This document shows, one piece after another, positions 25,253 through 35,100 of a stretch of 64,000 nucleotides of DNA. The notes under the pieces are model-generated. The model made no database searches. It was given only the letters and a program-made list of their open reading frames with translations, and had not been told where the DNA came from. The stretch is from Kibdelosporangium sp. MJ126-NF4 (GTDB lineage: Bacteria; Actinomycetota; Actinomycetes; Mycobacteriales; Pseudonocardiaceae): the NCBI RefSeq assembly GCF_000826545.1, contig NZ_CDME01000011.1, positions 1,142,001 through 1,206,000 of the forward strand, given 5' to 3'. The position numbers and the translations under genes were made by a program. How positions within the stretch are numbered: the stretch's first letter is position 1; each line of letters begins with the position of its first letter.

Positions 25253-27828
25253 ACGTCATGTGGGAACTGGCATGGCAGACGACGAAAACCCGGCTGAGCG
25301 GCTTCGTCGGCGCGTTCGTCGCGATCCTCTGCGGCACGGCTTTGGTCGCGGGCTGCGGCATCCTGATGGAATCCGGTCTGCGGGCCGGTGTCCCGACCCA
25401 GCGGTACGCCGACGCGGCGGTCGTGGTCGGTGGTCAGCAGACGGTGGACCCGCCCGGCGCGGGAGCGCTGGAAACGCAGCAGGTCGGCGAGCAGGCTTCA
25501 GTACCCGTGCGGCTGCTCGGATCGATCAGCGCGGTGCCCGGCGTCCGAGGCGCTGTGGCGGAGCAGAGCTTTCCCGTCACCGTGGTGACGGCCGACGGCC
25601 GGGCGTTGACCGGGCCGGACGGCGGCCAGTCACTGGGGCACAACTGGGACGCCGCCGTACTGGCGCCGTTCTCGCTGCGTGCGGGCAGGGCGCCCGCCGG
25701 TGATGACGAGGTGGTGCTCGACGCCGACCTGGCGGCCCGCAGTGGCGTGGCCGTGGGGCAGCACGTGCGGATCGCCAGCCGGTCGACACCGAAGGACTTT
25801 CAGCTCGTGGGCATCGCCGCCGCGAAGTCCGGCGACGGCCTCGCCCGGCAGTCCACAGTGTTCTTCGCCACGGCGAAGGCCGCCGAACTCGCCGGGAAGC
25901 CCGGCCAGGTGCACGCGATCGGCGTGCTGGCCAAGCCGGGTGTCTCACCGGACGATCTTGCCGACCGGGTCCGTGCCGCTGTCGGCGGTCACGCGGTGAC
26001 GGTGACAACCGGGGTCGAGCGCAGCACGGTCGAGTTCCTCGACGTCAGCCAGACCAGGATGCTGCTGCTGGCGCTCGCGGGCTCGTTCGGTGGCTTCGCG
26101 ATCCTCATCGCGGTGTTCGTCGTGGCGAGCACGCTGGCGCTGGTCATCAACCAGCGTCGCCGGGAGTTCGCGCTGCTGCGGGCGATCGCGGCGACGCCCA
26201 AGCAGATCCGCAAGCTCATCGGTGCCGAGACCATGCTGGTCGCGGTGGTCGCGGGTCTGCTGGGCAGCGGGCTGGGCGTGGCGGTCGCCTACGGGCTGCG
26301 CAACGCCTTCGGTGCTGTCGGGGTGATCCCGCCGGACTTCGACCTGGCGATCAGCCCCCTTCCGCTCGTGGCCGCGCTGGCGATGGGCCTGGGTGCGGCC
26401 CGGCTGGCCGCGTGGTCGGCCGCGCGGCGCCCGTCGTCGATCCGCCCGGTGGAGGCGCTCGGCGAGGCCGCGGTGGAACGGCGGGAACTCGGCCGTGTTC
26501 GCGTCACCATCGGCTGTGCGCTGGTGGTGCTCGGGTTCGGGGGATCGCTGGTGCCGGTGTTCGTGCGCGGTGACGCGGGGCTCGCGGCTTCGGGATCGTC
26601 GGCGCTGGTGATCGTGATCGGGCTGGCCGTCCTCGGCCCGAAAGTGGTCGCGTTCATGACGCGGCTGATCGCCCCGGTGCTGTCCAGGACCTCGCGGATC
26701 AGTGGGTACCTGGCCGCCGCCAACAGCCAGGCCAACTCGCGGCGGCTGGCCGCCGCGGTGACCCCGGTGATGCTGGCGGTCTCGTTCGCCCTGACGATGT
26801 TCTACAGCCAGACCAGTGCTGCCGCCGCGCAGCAGGAGGAGACCGTGCGGTCGACCACCGCCGACCATGTGCTCGCCAGCAGTACCGGTGGTCTCTCGCC
26901 GGAGGTGGCGCAGGCTGTGCGGCGGATCCCCGGCGTCGCCGCCGCGACCCCGGTCGTGCGCACCGAGGTGATCAACACGGTGCAGGAGCAGGACAGCGTG
27001 CGGGTCGAGCGTTACCCGGCGCAGGGCCTGACCGGCGATCAGGTGCGCGGGACCCTCGATCTGGGCATCGTGTCGGGCACGATCACCGACCTGACCGGTG
27101 ACACCGTGGCGATGAGCGAATCGGAAGCCGACTGGTACGACAGGAAGATCGGCGACGAGGTCGAGTTCTACTTCGGCGACGGCGCCCCGGCGAAACTGCG
27201 GCTGGTCGCCACCTACACCCACGACCAGGCGTTCGGCCGCTACGTGCTCCCCGCCGAGCTGGCCAGGGCACACACCGCCGACCGGCTGGACGACTCGGTG
27301 CTGGTGCGTCGGCAACCCAATGCCGACTCCGCGACCGTGACCGCCGCCCTGAACGACCTCGCTGTCCGCTATCCGGGCCTGGTCGTGACTCCGGGATCGG
27401 CGGTGGCCGCGCCCGGTGGCGGTGAGCGCCAGGTCCAGTTCTACGTGAACCTGGTCGCGGTCGGCGTGATCCTCGGCTACGTCGTGATCTCGGTGGCCAA
27501 CACGCTGGTGATGAGCACGGCACAGCGCTCCCGCGAGTTCGCATTGTTGCGGCTGGTCGGCACCACGAAGCGTCAGGTGGTGCGGATGATGCGGCTGGAG
27601 GCACTGGCGACGGTGGGTGTCGCGGCGCTGCTGGGGACGGTGGTCGCGGGAGTTCCGCTGGTACTGCTGAATCTCGCGCTACGCGGTACTCCGCTGCCGT
27701 CCGGGTCGGCAACCGTTTTCGGCGGGATCATCGCCGGTGCCGTCCTGCTTGGCCTGTTGTCACTGGGTGTGTCAACGCGGGTGGCGTTGCGCGCCAAGCC
27801 GATCGAGGCGATCGGCCTTCGGGAGTAG
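25249..27828 (+). CDS. FtsX/MacB-type ABC transporter permease
   Basis: 859 residues. One N-terminal TM helix, a large extracytoplasmic domain (about residues 45-255), a first FtsX helix bundle (about 265-400), a central TM pair, a second extracytoplasmic domain (about 540-710) and a last FtsX bundle (FYVNLVAVGVILGYVVISVANTL onward): the duplicated 10-TM layout of actinobacterial peptide/antibiotic resistance and lipid-export transporters. I used GTG 25249 because it overlaps the ATPase stop; ATG 25258 is equally possible. It ends 5 bp from the convergent CHAT gene. Confidence 0.92.
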   Translation: MNVMWELAWQTTKTRLSGFVGAFVAILCGTALVAGCGILMESGLRAGVPTQRYADAAVVVGGQQTVDPPGAGALETQQVGEQASVPVRLLGSISAVPGVRGAVAEQSFPVTVVTADGRALTGPDGGQSLGHNWDAAVLAPFSLRAGRAPAGDDEVVLDADLAARSGVAVGQHVRIASRSTPKDFQLVGIAAAKSGDGLARQSTVFFATAKAAELAGKPGQVHAIGVLAKPGVSPDDLADRVRAAVGGHAVTVTTGVERSTVEFLDVSQTRMLLLALAGSFGGFAILIAVFVVASTLALVINQRRREFALLRAIAATPKQIRKLIGAETMLVAVVAGLLGSGLGVAVAYGLRNAFGAVGVIPPDFDLAISPLPLVAALAMGLGAARLAAWSAARRPSSIRPVEALGEAAVERRELGRVRVTIGCALVVLGFGGSLVPVFVRGDAGLAASGSSALVIVIGLAVLGPKVVAFMTRLIAPVLSRTSRISGYLAAANSQANSRRLAAAVTPVMLAVSFALTMFYSQTSAAAAQQEETVRSTTADHVLASSTGGLSPEVAQAVRRIPGVAAATPVVRTEVINTVQEQDSVRVERYPAQGLTGDQVRGTLDLGIVSGTITDLTGDTVAMSESEADWYDRKIGDEVEFYFGDGAPAKLRLVATYTHDQAFGRYVLPAELARAHTADRLDDSVLVRRQPNADSATVTAALNDLAVRYPGLVVTPGSAVAAPGGGERQVQFYVNLVAVGVILGYVVISVANTLVMSTAQRSREFALLRLVGTTKRQVVRMMRLEALATVGVAALLGTVVAGVPLVLLNLALRGTPLPSGSATVFGGIIAGAVLLGLLSLGVSTRVALRAKPIEAIGLRE

Positions 27829-27833
27829 CCGAG

Positions 27834-30800
27834 TCACGGTCCACTGTGGATGAACGGGGACCAGAGGTCGGGGCGGTCAGGGTGTCGTGTTCGGAGCTCC
27901 TTGACCACCTCGTGCAGGGCCTGCGCCGCGGTGTCGGCGGTCGGTGTGTCCGGCAGGCGGTCGTAGAAGGCACGAGCCGTGTCGGCCGCTGTCGAGTCCG
28001 CGAGCGGCCAGAGGCTCGCGATCACGTGCCGGAACCCGGCCAGCTGGAACGCGGACGCCAGGTGCAGGGACTCGTCCGCGTGCTGGCTGCCGAGCTGGGC
28101 TGTCGAGCAGGCCGACAGGTAGGCCAGTTCGGCCTGTTCCAGGTTCAGGCGGCTGATCGCGGGCAGGGCGAGGGCACCGTCGTGCAGGTGCAGTGCGCTG
28201 GCGGACGGTGCTGTCGGGTCGGCGGTGGCGTGGCAGGCGAAATGGGCCCATGTGGCTCGCGGCAACGCCGCCGTGGTCCGGTCCGTGGTCGCGGCTGAGT
28301 CCGCCAGCAGTTCGTCCGTTCTCAGGTGGGCGGCCTCGGCGGCGGTTCCCGGCAGTTCGGCGAAGCCGGGGGTGTGGTGCAGGGCGACGGTGAGCTGGCG
28401 CCGGGAACGAGTCGGTGGCCGGGAACGCGTCTGCGCCAGCGCACGCAACGTCGGTACGTAGGACGACACCACGGAGTCGAGCGCGCCGGGCCGACCGGCG
28501 TGACCGGCGGCGTGCAGCGGGAAGAGTCCCAGGAGGCCGGTCGGCATCCACCACACACGCGGAACGGGCACCGTTGCCACGATCGGCTCGACGATGGTGT
28601 CCCACAACCAGCTGAGAACCTCCGGCAGGACACGCATCCGGCCTACAGCAGCGCCGATGCCCGTGCTGTTGGTGACGTTCCACAGCCGCCTGGCGTGCGC
28701 CACGACGTCGGAGCGGGACAGATCCGGCAAGCGGACGTGCACGGGCTCGCTGGTCGCGGTGACAATTACCGCGTCACCACGCCACGTACCCGCGTTGACC
28801 AGCACCACACACCCGCCCGAGACCGCGGGCTGCAAGTCGGAAAGCCTGGGCGGCAACAAGAACTGCTCGAAGCCCGGCACCTCGCGGATTTCAGCCAGCA
28901 CGGCGTCGTGCCGTTCCCACAGTGCTCGGCGGTCGTCAACGTCTGTGCCCTCCGCGAGCCCCTGCCTGACTTCCTCGAACCGCGCGGCCAGACCGGGGTG
29001 TGCCCGCTGGAGCTCCGTGAGATCGGTGCGGGAGTCCAGTTGGGCCGCGAGCAGGACGCCCCGTCCCAGCTCCGCCGCGCGCACCGCGCCCGCCGGGTCG
29101 TTGGTCGCGCAGTGCGCGGCGACACTCTCACCGACCAGTCCGGCGTACCGCCGGAGCCGGTACTCCTGGTCCGACCAACCGGATTCCCGTGGCGGAACAG
29201 AGGACAGCAACGCGGTCGCCCGGTCGAGCAGACGCACGGCGAGCTGGTGGTCTCCGGCCGAGTTCGCCAGCCAGCCGACGACATAGAGCGTCCAGACCTG
29301 TTCGGCGGGCGACGCGATCGTTGTCCGTGCGGCACGCTCGGCGAGCATGCGCAGCTTGTCGTGGTCCATTGGCTGCCTGGTCTGGGTGACCAGGCTCCGG
29401 TAGGCCTCGCCGAGGTTCGACAGGTGCACGGCCAGTCCCGCGTGGTCGTCGGGGAGCGTCGCGAGCGCCTGTTCCTGAAACCCGATGCCGCGTAGCGAAT
29501 CAGCCACGTCGCCGGTGTGCTCGTACAGCCGCTGGTACGCGATATGCAGGTTCGACAGGTACATGTGCCTGGCCGCGTCGCCCTCGGGCATCGCAGCGAG
29601 TGCTTGCTCACCCAGGCTGATCGCGCGTTCGAGGTCGGCGGGCTCCCGTGTCCGCTCGAACCGCTGCCGGTGGGCGATCCCCAGACTCGACAGGGAGGTG
29701 ACCCGGCCTGGGTGCCCGTCGGGAGTCACGGCCAGAGCCTGTTCCTGCAGTTCGATGGCGTGTTCCAGGTCGGCGACGTTGTTCGTCCGGACGTACCGGT
29801 CGCGGTATCCGACACCCAGGTTGGACAGGGACACGGCCCGCCTCGGGTGGCCGTCCGGTGTCTCGGCCAGCGACTGCTCATCGAGGTCGATCGCGCGCTG
29901 CAGATCGGCGAGCACCCCAGTCCGCTGGTAGCGCCGCTGGAAGGCGATGCTGAGGTTGGATAGGTCCATCGCGTGGGACAGGTGGCTCTCCCGCACACCC
30001 GCGACAGAGCGCTCGCCGAAGTCGATGGCGAGATCCAGGTCGGCGAGGTCCCCGGTTCGCTCGTATCGCCTCTGGTAGGCGAGATTCAGACTGGAAGCGG
30101 GTGTCGTCCTGCGCGGATGGCCGTCGGGCAACGCCGCGTACGCCTGCTTGCCGAGTTCGAGCGCGCGGTTGCAGTCGGCGAGCTGTCCGTTCCGCTCGAA
30201 CCGTTCGCGATAGGCGATGCACAGGTCGGACAGCGGCTTGACACGTTTGGGGTGTCCGTCGGGAAGCGCGGCCAGCGCCTGCTCGTCGAGGGCGATCGCG
30301 CGATCGAGCGTCGCCAGTTCGTGCGTGCGCTCGTACATCCGGATATGGGCCGCGCCGAGCGTGGCCAGATGTCCCGGCCAGTCCGGGGTGCCACTGAGAC
30401 CGGATGCGGCGGCTGTCTGCTCGGCCAGGTCCATACCCCGGCGCAGGTCGTCCAGGTCCGCAGTCCGCTCGTACAGGTCCGTGTAGGCGATCCCCAGATT
30501 GGACATGAAGGCCAACCGGTCCGGATCGTCCTCCGCCGCCGCGGCGACCGCCTCGTGGCCGAGCGCGATCGCTCGGCGCAGATCATCCAGCACTCCGGTG
30601 CGTACGAATCGTTGCCGATAGGTGGCGGCCAGATTCGACATGTTGCCAAGGAAATCCGGGTTGTCCCGCGTGTGCGCCGAGAGCGCCTGTTCCCCGAAAA
30701 CGATCGCGTGGTCCAGGTCGGCGGGCTGGTGGGTTTTGGTGTAACGCGTGTGGTACGCGAAACAGAGGTTTGTCAGGTGTCGCCCGGGGTCGCTCACTTT

Positions 30801-30926
30801 CCCACTGCGCACGGCTTTGGTGAGCAGCGCGATCGGCGCGTCGAGCGCTCGTGGATCGTTGCTCTGGAGCGCTTCGCGAAGCAGCCGAACGGCTCGCTCG
30901 GCTCGGGAATCGGCGTTGGCGAACAC
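27834..30926 (-). CDS. TPR repeat protein with C-terminal CHAT (caspase-like) domain
   Basis: 1030 residues, no signal or TM. Residues about 30-540 are tandem TPR units with a recurring spacing of about 46 residues (repeats of NLGIAY/NLSIAFQRRYERTGDLADL type). The C-terminal CHAT protease domain (about 690-1025) has the catalytic His in WAHFACHAT (about residue 898) and Cys in YLSACSTAQ (about residue 938), plus the terminal RHVIASLWPLADS common to the family. CHAT proteases act in bacterial programmed responses, for instance with gasdermins or type III-E CRISPR (established for relatives). No obvious partner gene (gasdermin, sensor) is adjacent here. The start at 30926 is uncertain by a few codons. 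Confidence 0.88.
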   Translation of the reverse strand: MFANADSRAERAVRLLREALQSNDPRALDAPIALLTKAVRSGKVSDPGRHLTNLCFAYHTRYTKTHQPADLDHAIVFGEQALSAHTRDNPDFLGNMSNLAATYRQRFVRTGVLDDLRRAIALGHEAVAAAAEDDPDRLAFMSNLGIAYTDLYERTADLDDLRRGMDLAEQTAAASGLSGTPDWPGHLATLGAAHIRMYERTHELATLDRAIALDEQALAALPDGHPKRVKPLSDLCIAYRERFERNGQLADCNRALELGKQAYAALPDGHPRRTTPASSLNLAYQRRYERTGDLADLDLAIDFGERSVAGVRESHLSHAMDLSNLSIAFQRRYQRTGVLADLQRAIDLDEQSLAETPDGHPRRAVSLSNLGVGYRDRYVRTNNVADLEHAIELQEQALAVTPDGHPGRVTSLSSLGIAHRQRFERTREPADLERAISLGEQALAAMPEGDAARHMYLSNLHIAYQRLYEHTGDVADSLRGIGFQEQALATLPDDHAGLAVHLSNLGEAYRSLVTQTRQPMDHDKLRMLAERAARTTIASPAEQVWTLYVVGWLANSAGDHQLAVRLLDRATALLSSVPPRESGWSDQEYRLRRYAGLVGESVAAHCATNDPAGAVRAAELGRGVLLAAQLDSRTDLTELQRAHPGLAARFEEVRQGLAEGTDVDDRRALWERHDAVLAEIREVPGFEQFLLPPRLSDLQPAVSGGCVVLVNAGTWRGDAVIVTATSEPVHVRLPDLSRSDVVAHARRLWNVTNSTGIGAAVGRMRVLPEVLSWLWDTIVEPIVATVPVPRVWWMPTGLLGLFPLHAAGHAGRPGALDSVVSSYVPTLRALAQTRSRPPTRSRRQLTVALHHTPGFAELPGTAAEAAHLRTDELLADSAATTDRTTAALPRATWAHFACHATADPTAPSASALHLHDGALALPAISRLNLEQAELAYLSACSTAQLGSQHADESLHLASAFQLAGFRHVIASLWPLADSTAADTARAFYDRLPDTPTADTAAQALHEVVKELRTRHPDRPDLWSPFIHSGP

Positions 30927-31008
30927 TGACCCGGACCATACCGCGTGGCCCGCGCTGACGGCTGGTCAGCGCGGGCCACGTTCACCTGGTCACAGCGGCC
31001 GGGGTTGG

Positions 31009-32127
31009 TCAGGAGGTCGCGTCACACGAGGTGAAGGTCGGGCTGGTGCGGGCGCTGTAGATGCTCGCGCCACCGGCCGGGTCGAACTTGAGGGGCACCG
31101 TGATGATGTCCTCGGCGGTCCAGGGGAAGCCCTGCGTGTCGAACGTCCACTTCCCGGTGACCTTCGTTGCCAGCTCCGACAACGCGACCCACCCGTACTG
31201 GCGTGGCGGCACGGTCACGACCAGGCTGTTGCCCAAGTCCTGCTTGAGGTCCAGTGACACCTCGCCGTGGACCGACGCGGTGACCTCCAGTTGCAGCGGG
31301 GGCGCACCGACGGTCAGCTTGCCCTGCAGGCTGAATCCGATGGTGTTCTTCCAGCCGGTGGACGTGTTGAGGGTGAACGTCCACGGAATCGACGTGGACG
31401 TGCCGTTGAACCACACCGGTGAGACACAGGTCGCGGGCAGCAGTATCGGTGGGGTCTGGCTGATCGTGGACCAGGAACAGGTCGAGCGGTCCTTGATGCA
31501 CTTGGTCGCGGCGTAGTCGACGGCCGAGTGGTACACCACCGAGTAGGCGTCCTCGGGGACGGTCCACTGCTGGGTCTGCGCCCGGTTGCAGGCCTCGATG
31601 GCCGCCACCTTGTTGTTCATGAAGTCCGTCTTCACACCCAGGCAGGTGTTGTCGGACTCGTGGCGGATCATGAACGCCTTCGGCGTCGCCCCGGAGACCG
31701 GCTGGAAATACCACTTCTCGGACGCGCGCCCGTCGCAAGGCTGCTGTTGCACCTGGTTGAAACGTGCGTCCATGCACTTGTTGGTGCTGTCGTTGACGAT
31801 GGCGAACGCCGTGTCGCCTGCCCCGGTGTTGATCCGCCATGACTGGGCGACGCCCGGAGCCGGTGCGACTACGACAGTTCCGTTGTCGATGCCGGTGCTG
31901 CTCTTGATGTCCAGGCGATTGCCGTCACCGGCGGACGTGAACGTCAGCTGGACCAGCGCCATGGGGGCCGCGCCGCTCTGGGGTGCGGCGGCGGCCGGGC
32001 CTGATGTGATGCCCACGGTTGCGCATAACGCCGCCATGACGACGGTCGTCCTCCGCAACGAGGATCTCCTGCGTTTCTCCACCTGTGTGGTCCCTTCATC
32101 GGTTCTCACGAGCTGTGGCCGGATCAT
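31009..32127 (-). CDS. Secreted ricin-type lectin protein with beta-rich, possibly aerolysin-like C-terminus
   Basis: Up to 372 residues. Signal peptide ([18 protein letters not shown], then PAAAAP). Residues about 55-190 form a ricin B beta-trefoil with QxW-type spots (QSW, EKWYF, QQW) and Cys pairs, so carbohydrate binding is likely. The remaining 180 residues are beta-strand-rich and Ser/Thr-rich; the stretch [19 protein letters not shown] recalls aerolysin/ETX-MTX2-like pore formers, but this is only a weak resemblance. ATG 32127 overlaps the Rhs stop (ATGA), suggesting coupling; a GTG at 32082 with AAGGGA upstream would place the signal peptide better. It sits where an immunity gene would normally follow an Rhs toxin. 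Confidence 0.72.
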   Translation of the reverse strand: MIRPQLVRTDEGTTQVEKRRRSSLRRTTVVMAALCATVGITSGPAAAAPQSGAAPMALVQLTFTSAGDGNRLDIKSSTGIDNGTVVVAPAPGVAQSWRINTGAGDTAFAIVNDSTNKCMDARFNQVQQQPCDGRASEKWYFQPVSGATPKAFMIRHESDNTCLGVKTDFMNNKVAAIEACNRAQTQQWTVPEDAYSVVYHSAVDYAATKCIKDRSTCSWSTISQTPPILLPATCVSPVWFNGTSTSIPWTFTLNTSTGWKNTIGFSLQGKLTVGAPPLQLEVTASVHGEVSLDLKQDLGNSLVVTVPPRQYGWVALSELATKVTGKWTFDTQGFPWTAEDIITVPLKFDPAGGASIYSARTSPTFTSCDATS

Positions 32128-35100
32128 CGGTTCTTCACCTTGGTCGCTATTCCCCTGACGAGCACCGCCGCACCGAGGACAAGTGAGGTCCCCGGGTTGT
32201 CGTCGTCCACATGGGCCAACTCTTTCGCCCCCTTGGGGGTTGCCTCGGTTCTTTCCTGGAACTGCTGGCCCCGCAGTCCCGTTTCGGCGTGACCCAGTTC
32301 TGCCCTGCGTTCACCCATGTTGTTGCCCTTGCACGAAGGGCCGCAGAAGTGACCTGGGTCGTTGTACCTCGGGCAGGAGGAGTTGTGGACGAGGATGATC
32401 CGGGCGCCTGCCTGTAGCAGGAAGGTGTGGATCTCGCTGACGCTGAGGTTGTGGACGGTTTGGTCGGCGACCTCGCCGCGGTCACGGATCGAGGTGACCG
32501 CGACGGCTCCGGCCGGGCCGCGGATCCGGTCGCCCGTTCTGATGTCGCCCGCGTCGACCCAGCCCTGGCCCTCGACGAAGATCGGGTGCTCGGCGGTGGC
32601 CGTGATCGACGCCGGTTCGGGTCCGTCGAGGCCGATGTCGATCAGGTGTTTCGTGCCCTGGCCGACGATGGTGGCCGCGACGGGTTTCGCGACTGTCTCG
32701 CCGGTGGCGGGGTCGATGGCCTTGACCAGGTCACCGGCTTGGACGTCCTTGATGGGTTTGGTGGTGCCGTCCGCCATCACCACCAGGGTTTCCGGCGCGA
32801 ACGAGTTGCACTTCTCCACCGCCTGCACGGCTTTCGTGACGGCCGGTGCTTTCGCCGCGGCTGCCTTGGCGACCGCGCCGACCAGTTTGCCGCCGGGTAC
32901 CAGGCCGACCGCGCTCGCGGCGGCCGCCTTGTAGTTGCCCTGAGCGAGGTTGCCTGCCACGGCGACACCGGCGCCGACTGTCCCGACCGGACCGGGCACA
33001 TAGGACACTACTTCGGCCGCCTTGGTGGCGACCTTGACCACCGATTTGATGCTGAACGTTCCGGCGAGGTCAAGTCCGTTGATCGGGTCGGCGTTGACGT
33101 AGTCGTAGTCGTTGGCCGAGCCGCCCGCGACCGGATCGACCTGGAGGAATCGGCCGAGGGCCGGGAGGTAGACGCGGGCGCCCATCTCGATGGCCTGTTG
33201 CCCGGCCAGGTGCTCGACCGGCCGCTCGTGCTGGCCGAGCCACCCGAAGTCCATGCCGCCCGCCGCGGTGCCCGCGATCGGGATGGCACCGAACACACCA
33301 GTGTTGGGGTCGATGTTCTGGCCGTAGGGGTCGTAGAGGTGGATCGCCCCGGTGCGGGTGGCGCTGCCGTCCGCGGTGAACAGCACATCCCCGTGCAGGT
33401 TGGGATAGGCCCAGTTGGTGGTGGCTTGGTCGTAGTTCTTGGTCAGCAGCACGCCACCCGGCAACGGCACGATCCGCTGCAGGAGCTTGCCGCCGCCATC
33501 GAGGATCAGGTCGGCGGTGTCGTGCTTGGAACTGTAGGAGTAGCGGGTGGTTCCGTTCTTCGACGTGTCGCCGGAGCCGGTGACTGTACGGACGGTCAAC
33601 CTGTTCTGCGGGTCACGGCTGTAGGCGATCGACGTGCCTGCGGCGGTAGTGGTGGACATGTGGCGGTCGGTGGAGTCGTAGCCGAGGGTGTCGGTGCCGA
33701 CTTTCACCGTGTTGCCATGGTTGTCGTAGGCGAACGCCAGTGTGGTGCCGCCGTTGGTGGACAGGAGTCGGTCGGCGTCGTCGTAGCAGTAGGTGGTGGT
33801 GACTGCTGGTGCGCCGTCGCGGCTGTCGGTGAACGCGGTGCGGTTGGTGTTCTTCCCGGCCGCTTTGTTGGGGCCGCATCCGTCGGCCTGGTCGAACCGG
33901 TAGGTGAGTTGGTGGTGTGGGACGGTCGCCGCGGTCAGTCGGCCGCCGGTGTCGTAGGTGTAGGAGTAGTTCGCCGCGGGTTTCCCGTCGACGGTCACCA
34001 CATCGTCGGTGACGCGGTTGTCGCGGGAACGGGTCACTGTGTCGACCACAGTGGACGAGGAGGTCTTCCACGTCACCGCCGTCATCTTGCCCGAAGCGTT
34101 GCGCGCCACCTTGTCCAGGCGTGATCCGTTGCCGTAGGCGACGTTCGTCAGTTCAGCGGCGGGGTCGTAGCCGGGTTTGGCGACGACCACACCGTCCACC
34201 TTGACTTCCGCCAACTGGGAGGCTTCGTTCCAGGTGTAGGTGACGGTGCTGGTCACGCCCTTGACCGTGGTGGTGTCCTTGGTCAGCCGCCCGACCTGGT
34301 CGAAGGTGGAACTCGACGTCACGCCGTTGGCGTCGGTGTAGCTGACTTCCTGGCCCAGTAGGTCGATCACGGTGGTGATCGATCCGTTCTCGTCGGTCAC
34401 CTTGTTGGTCAGCGGGTCGCCGCCGACGGCGTAGTCCGTGACCACTGTGCGCGCGGGCTTGCCGCCGGAGGCCGGTGCGCTCTTCTTGGTGACTCGGCCA
34501 CGCGAGTCATACGCGGTGCATGTCCACGCTTCGTTGCCGATGCGTTGGGCGACAACACGGCCAGCCGTGTCGTAGACAATCTCGCTGATAATCGCCGGTG
34601 CGTCGTTGGGTTTGGGCTTGGTGACGGTCTTGGCCATCCCGGCCTGGTTTGCCGCCGGAGCACTCGGATCACACGGGTTGGCGCGGGTTTCCGTGTCTCC
34701 GTAGTAGACGGTGGTGTTGCGCTTGGCAGGGTCGGCGATGTCGCCTGCCTGCAACGCCTCCGCCAGCTTGCGCAGATACCCTTCACCTGGTCGCTCATGG
34801 GCGGAACGGGCCACGAGGTTGAGGCCGCCGGGATCCGACGTCTTCGACACCACGAGTCCGAGCACCGGGTCGATTCCCGCTGCCGGGTCGGAGTAGCTGT
34901 TCGCCACGCGCCTGGTCGGCGACCGCTCGACACTGCCACCGGAGGCGTCCTCGGTGGTCGAGGTTGTCACCAGTCCGTACCGTGGTGCCAGGTTGGCGCC
35001 TGGCACGGTGGCTGGCGCGCCCGCACCTGGTGGTGTCCAGGTGAGGTTGAGTGCTCCTGTTGTGCCGGAGCGGTTGTAGTAGTCGACGCGGATGCGGTGC

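Noticed and set aside
32427..34124. 565-residue plus-strand open frame inside the Rhs gene
   Set aside because: Gly/Val-rich frame opposite the Rhs repeats; no start site or domain.
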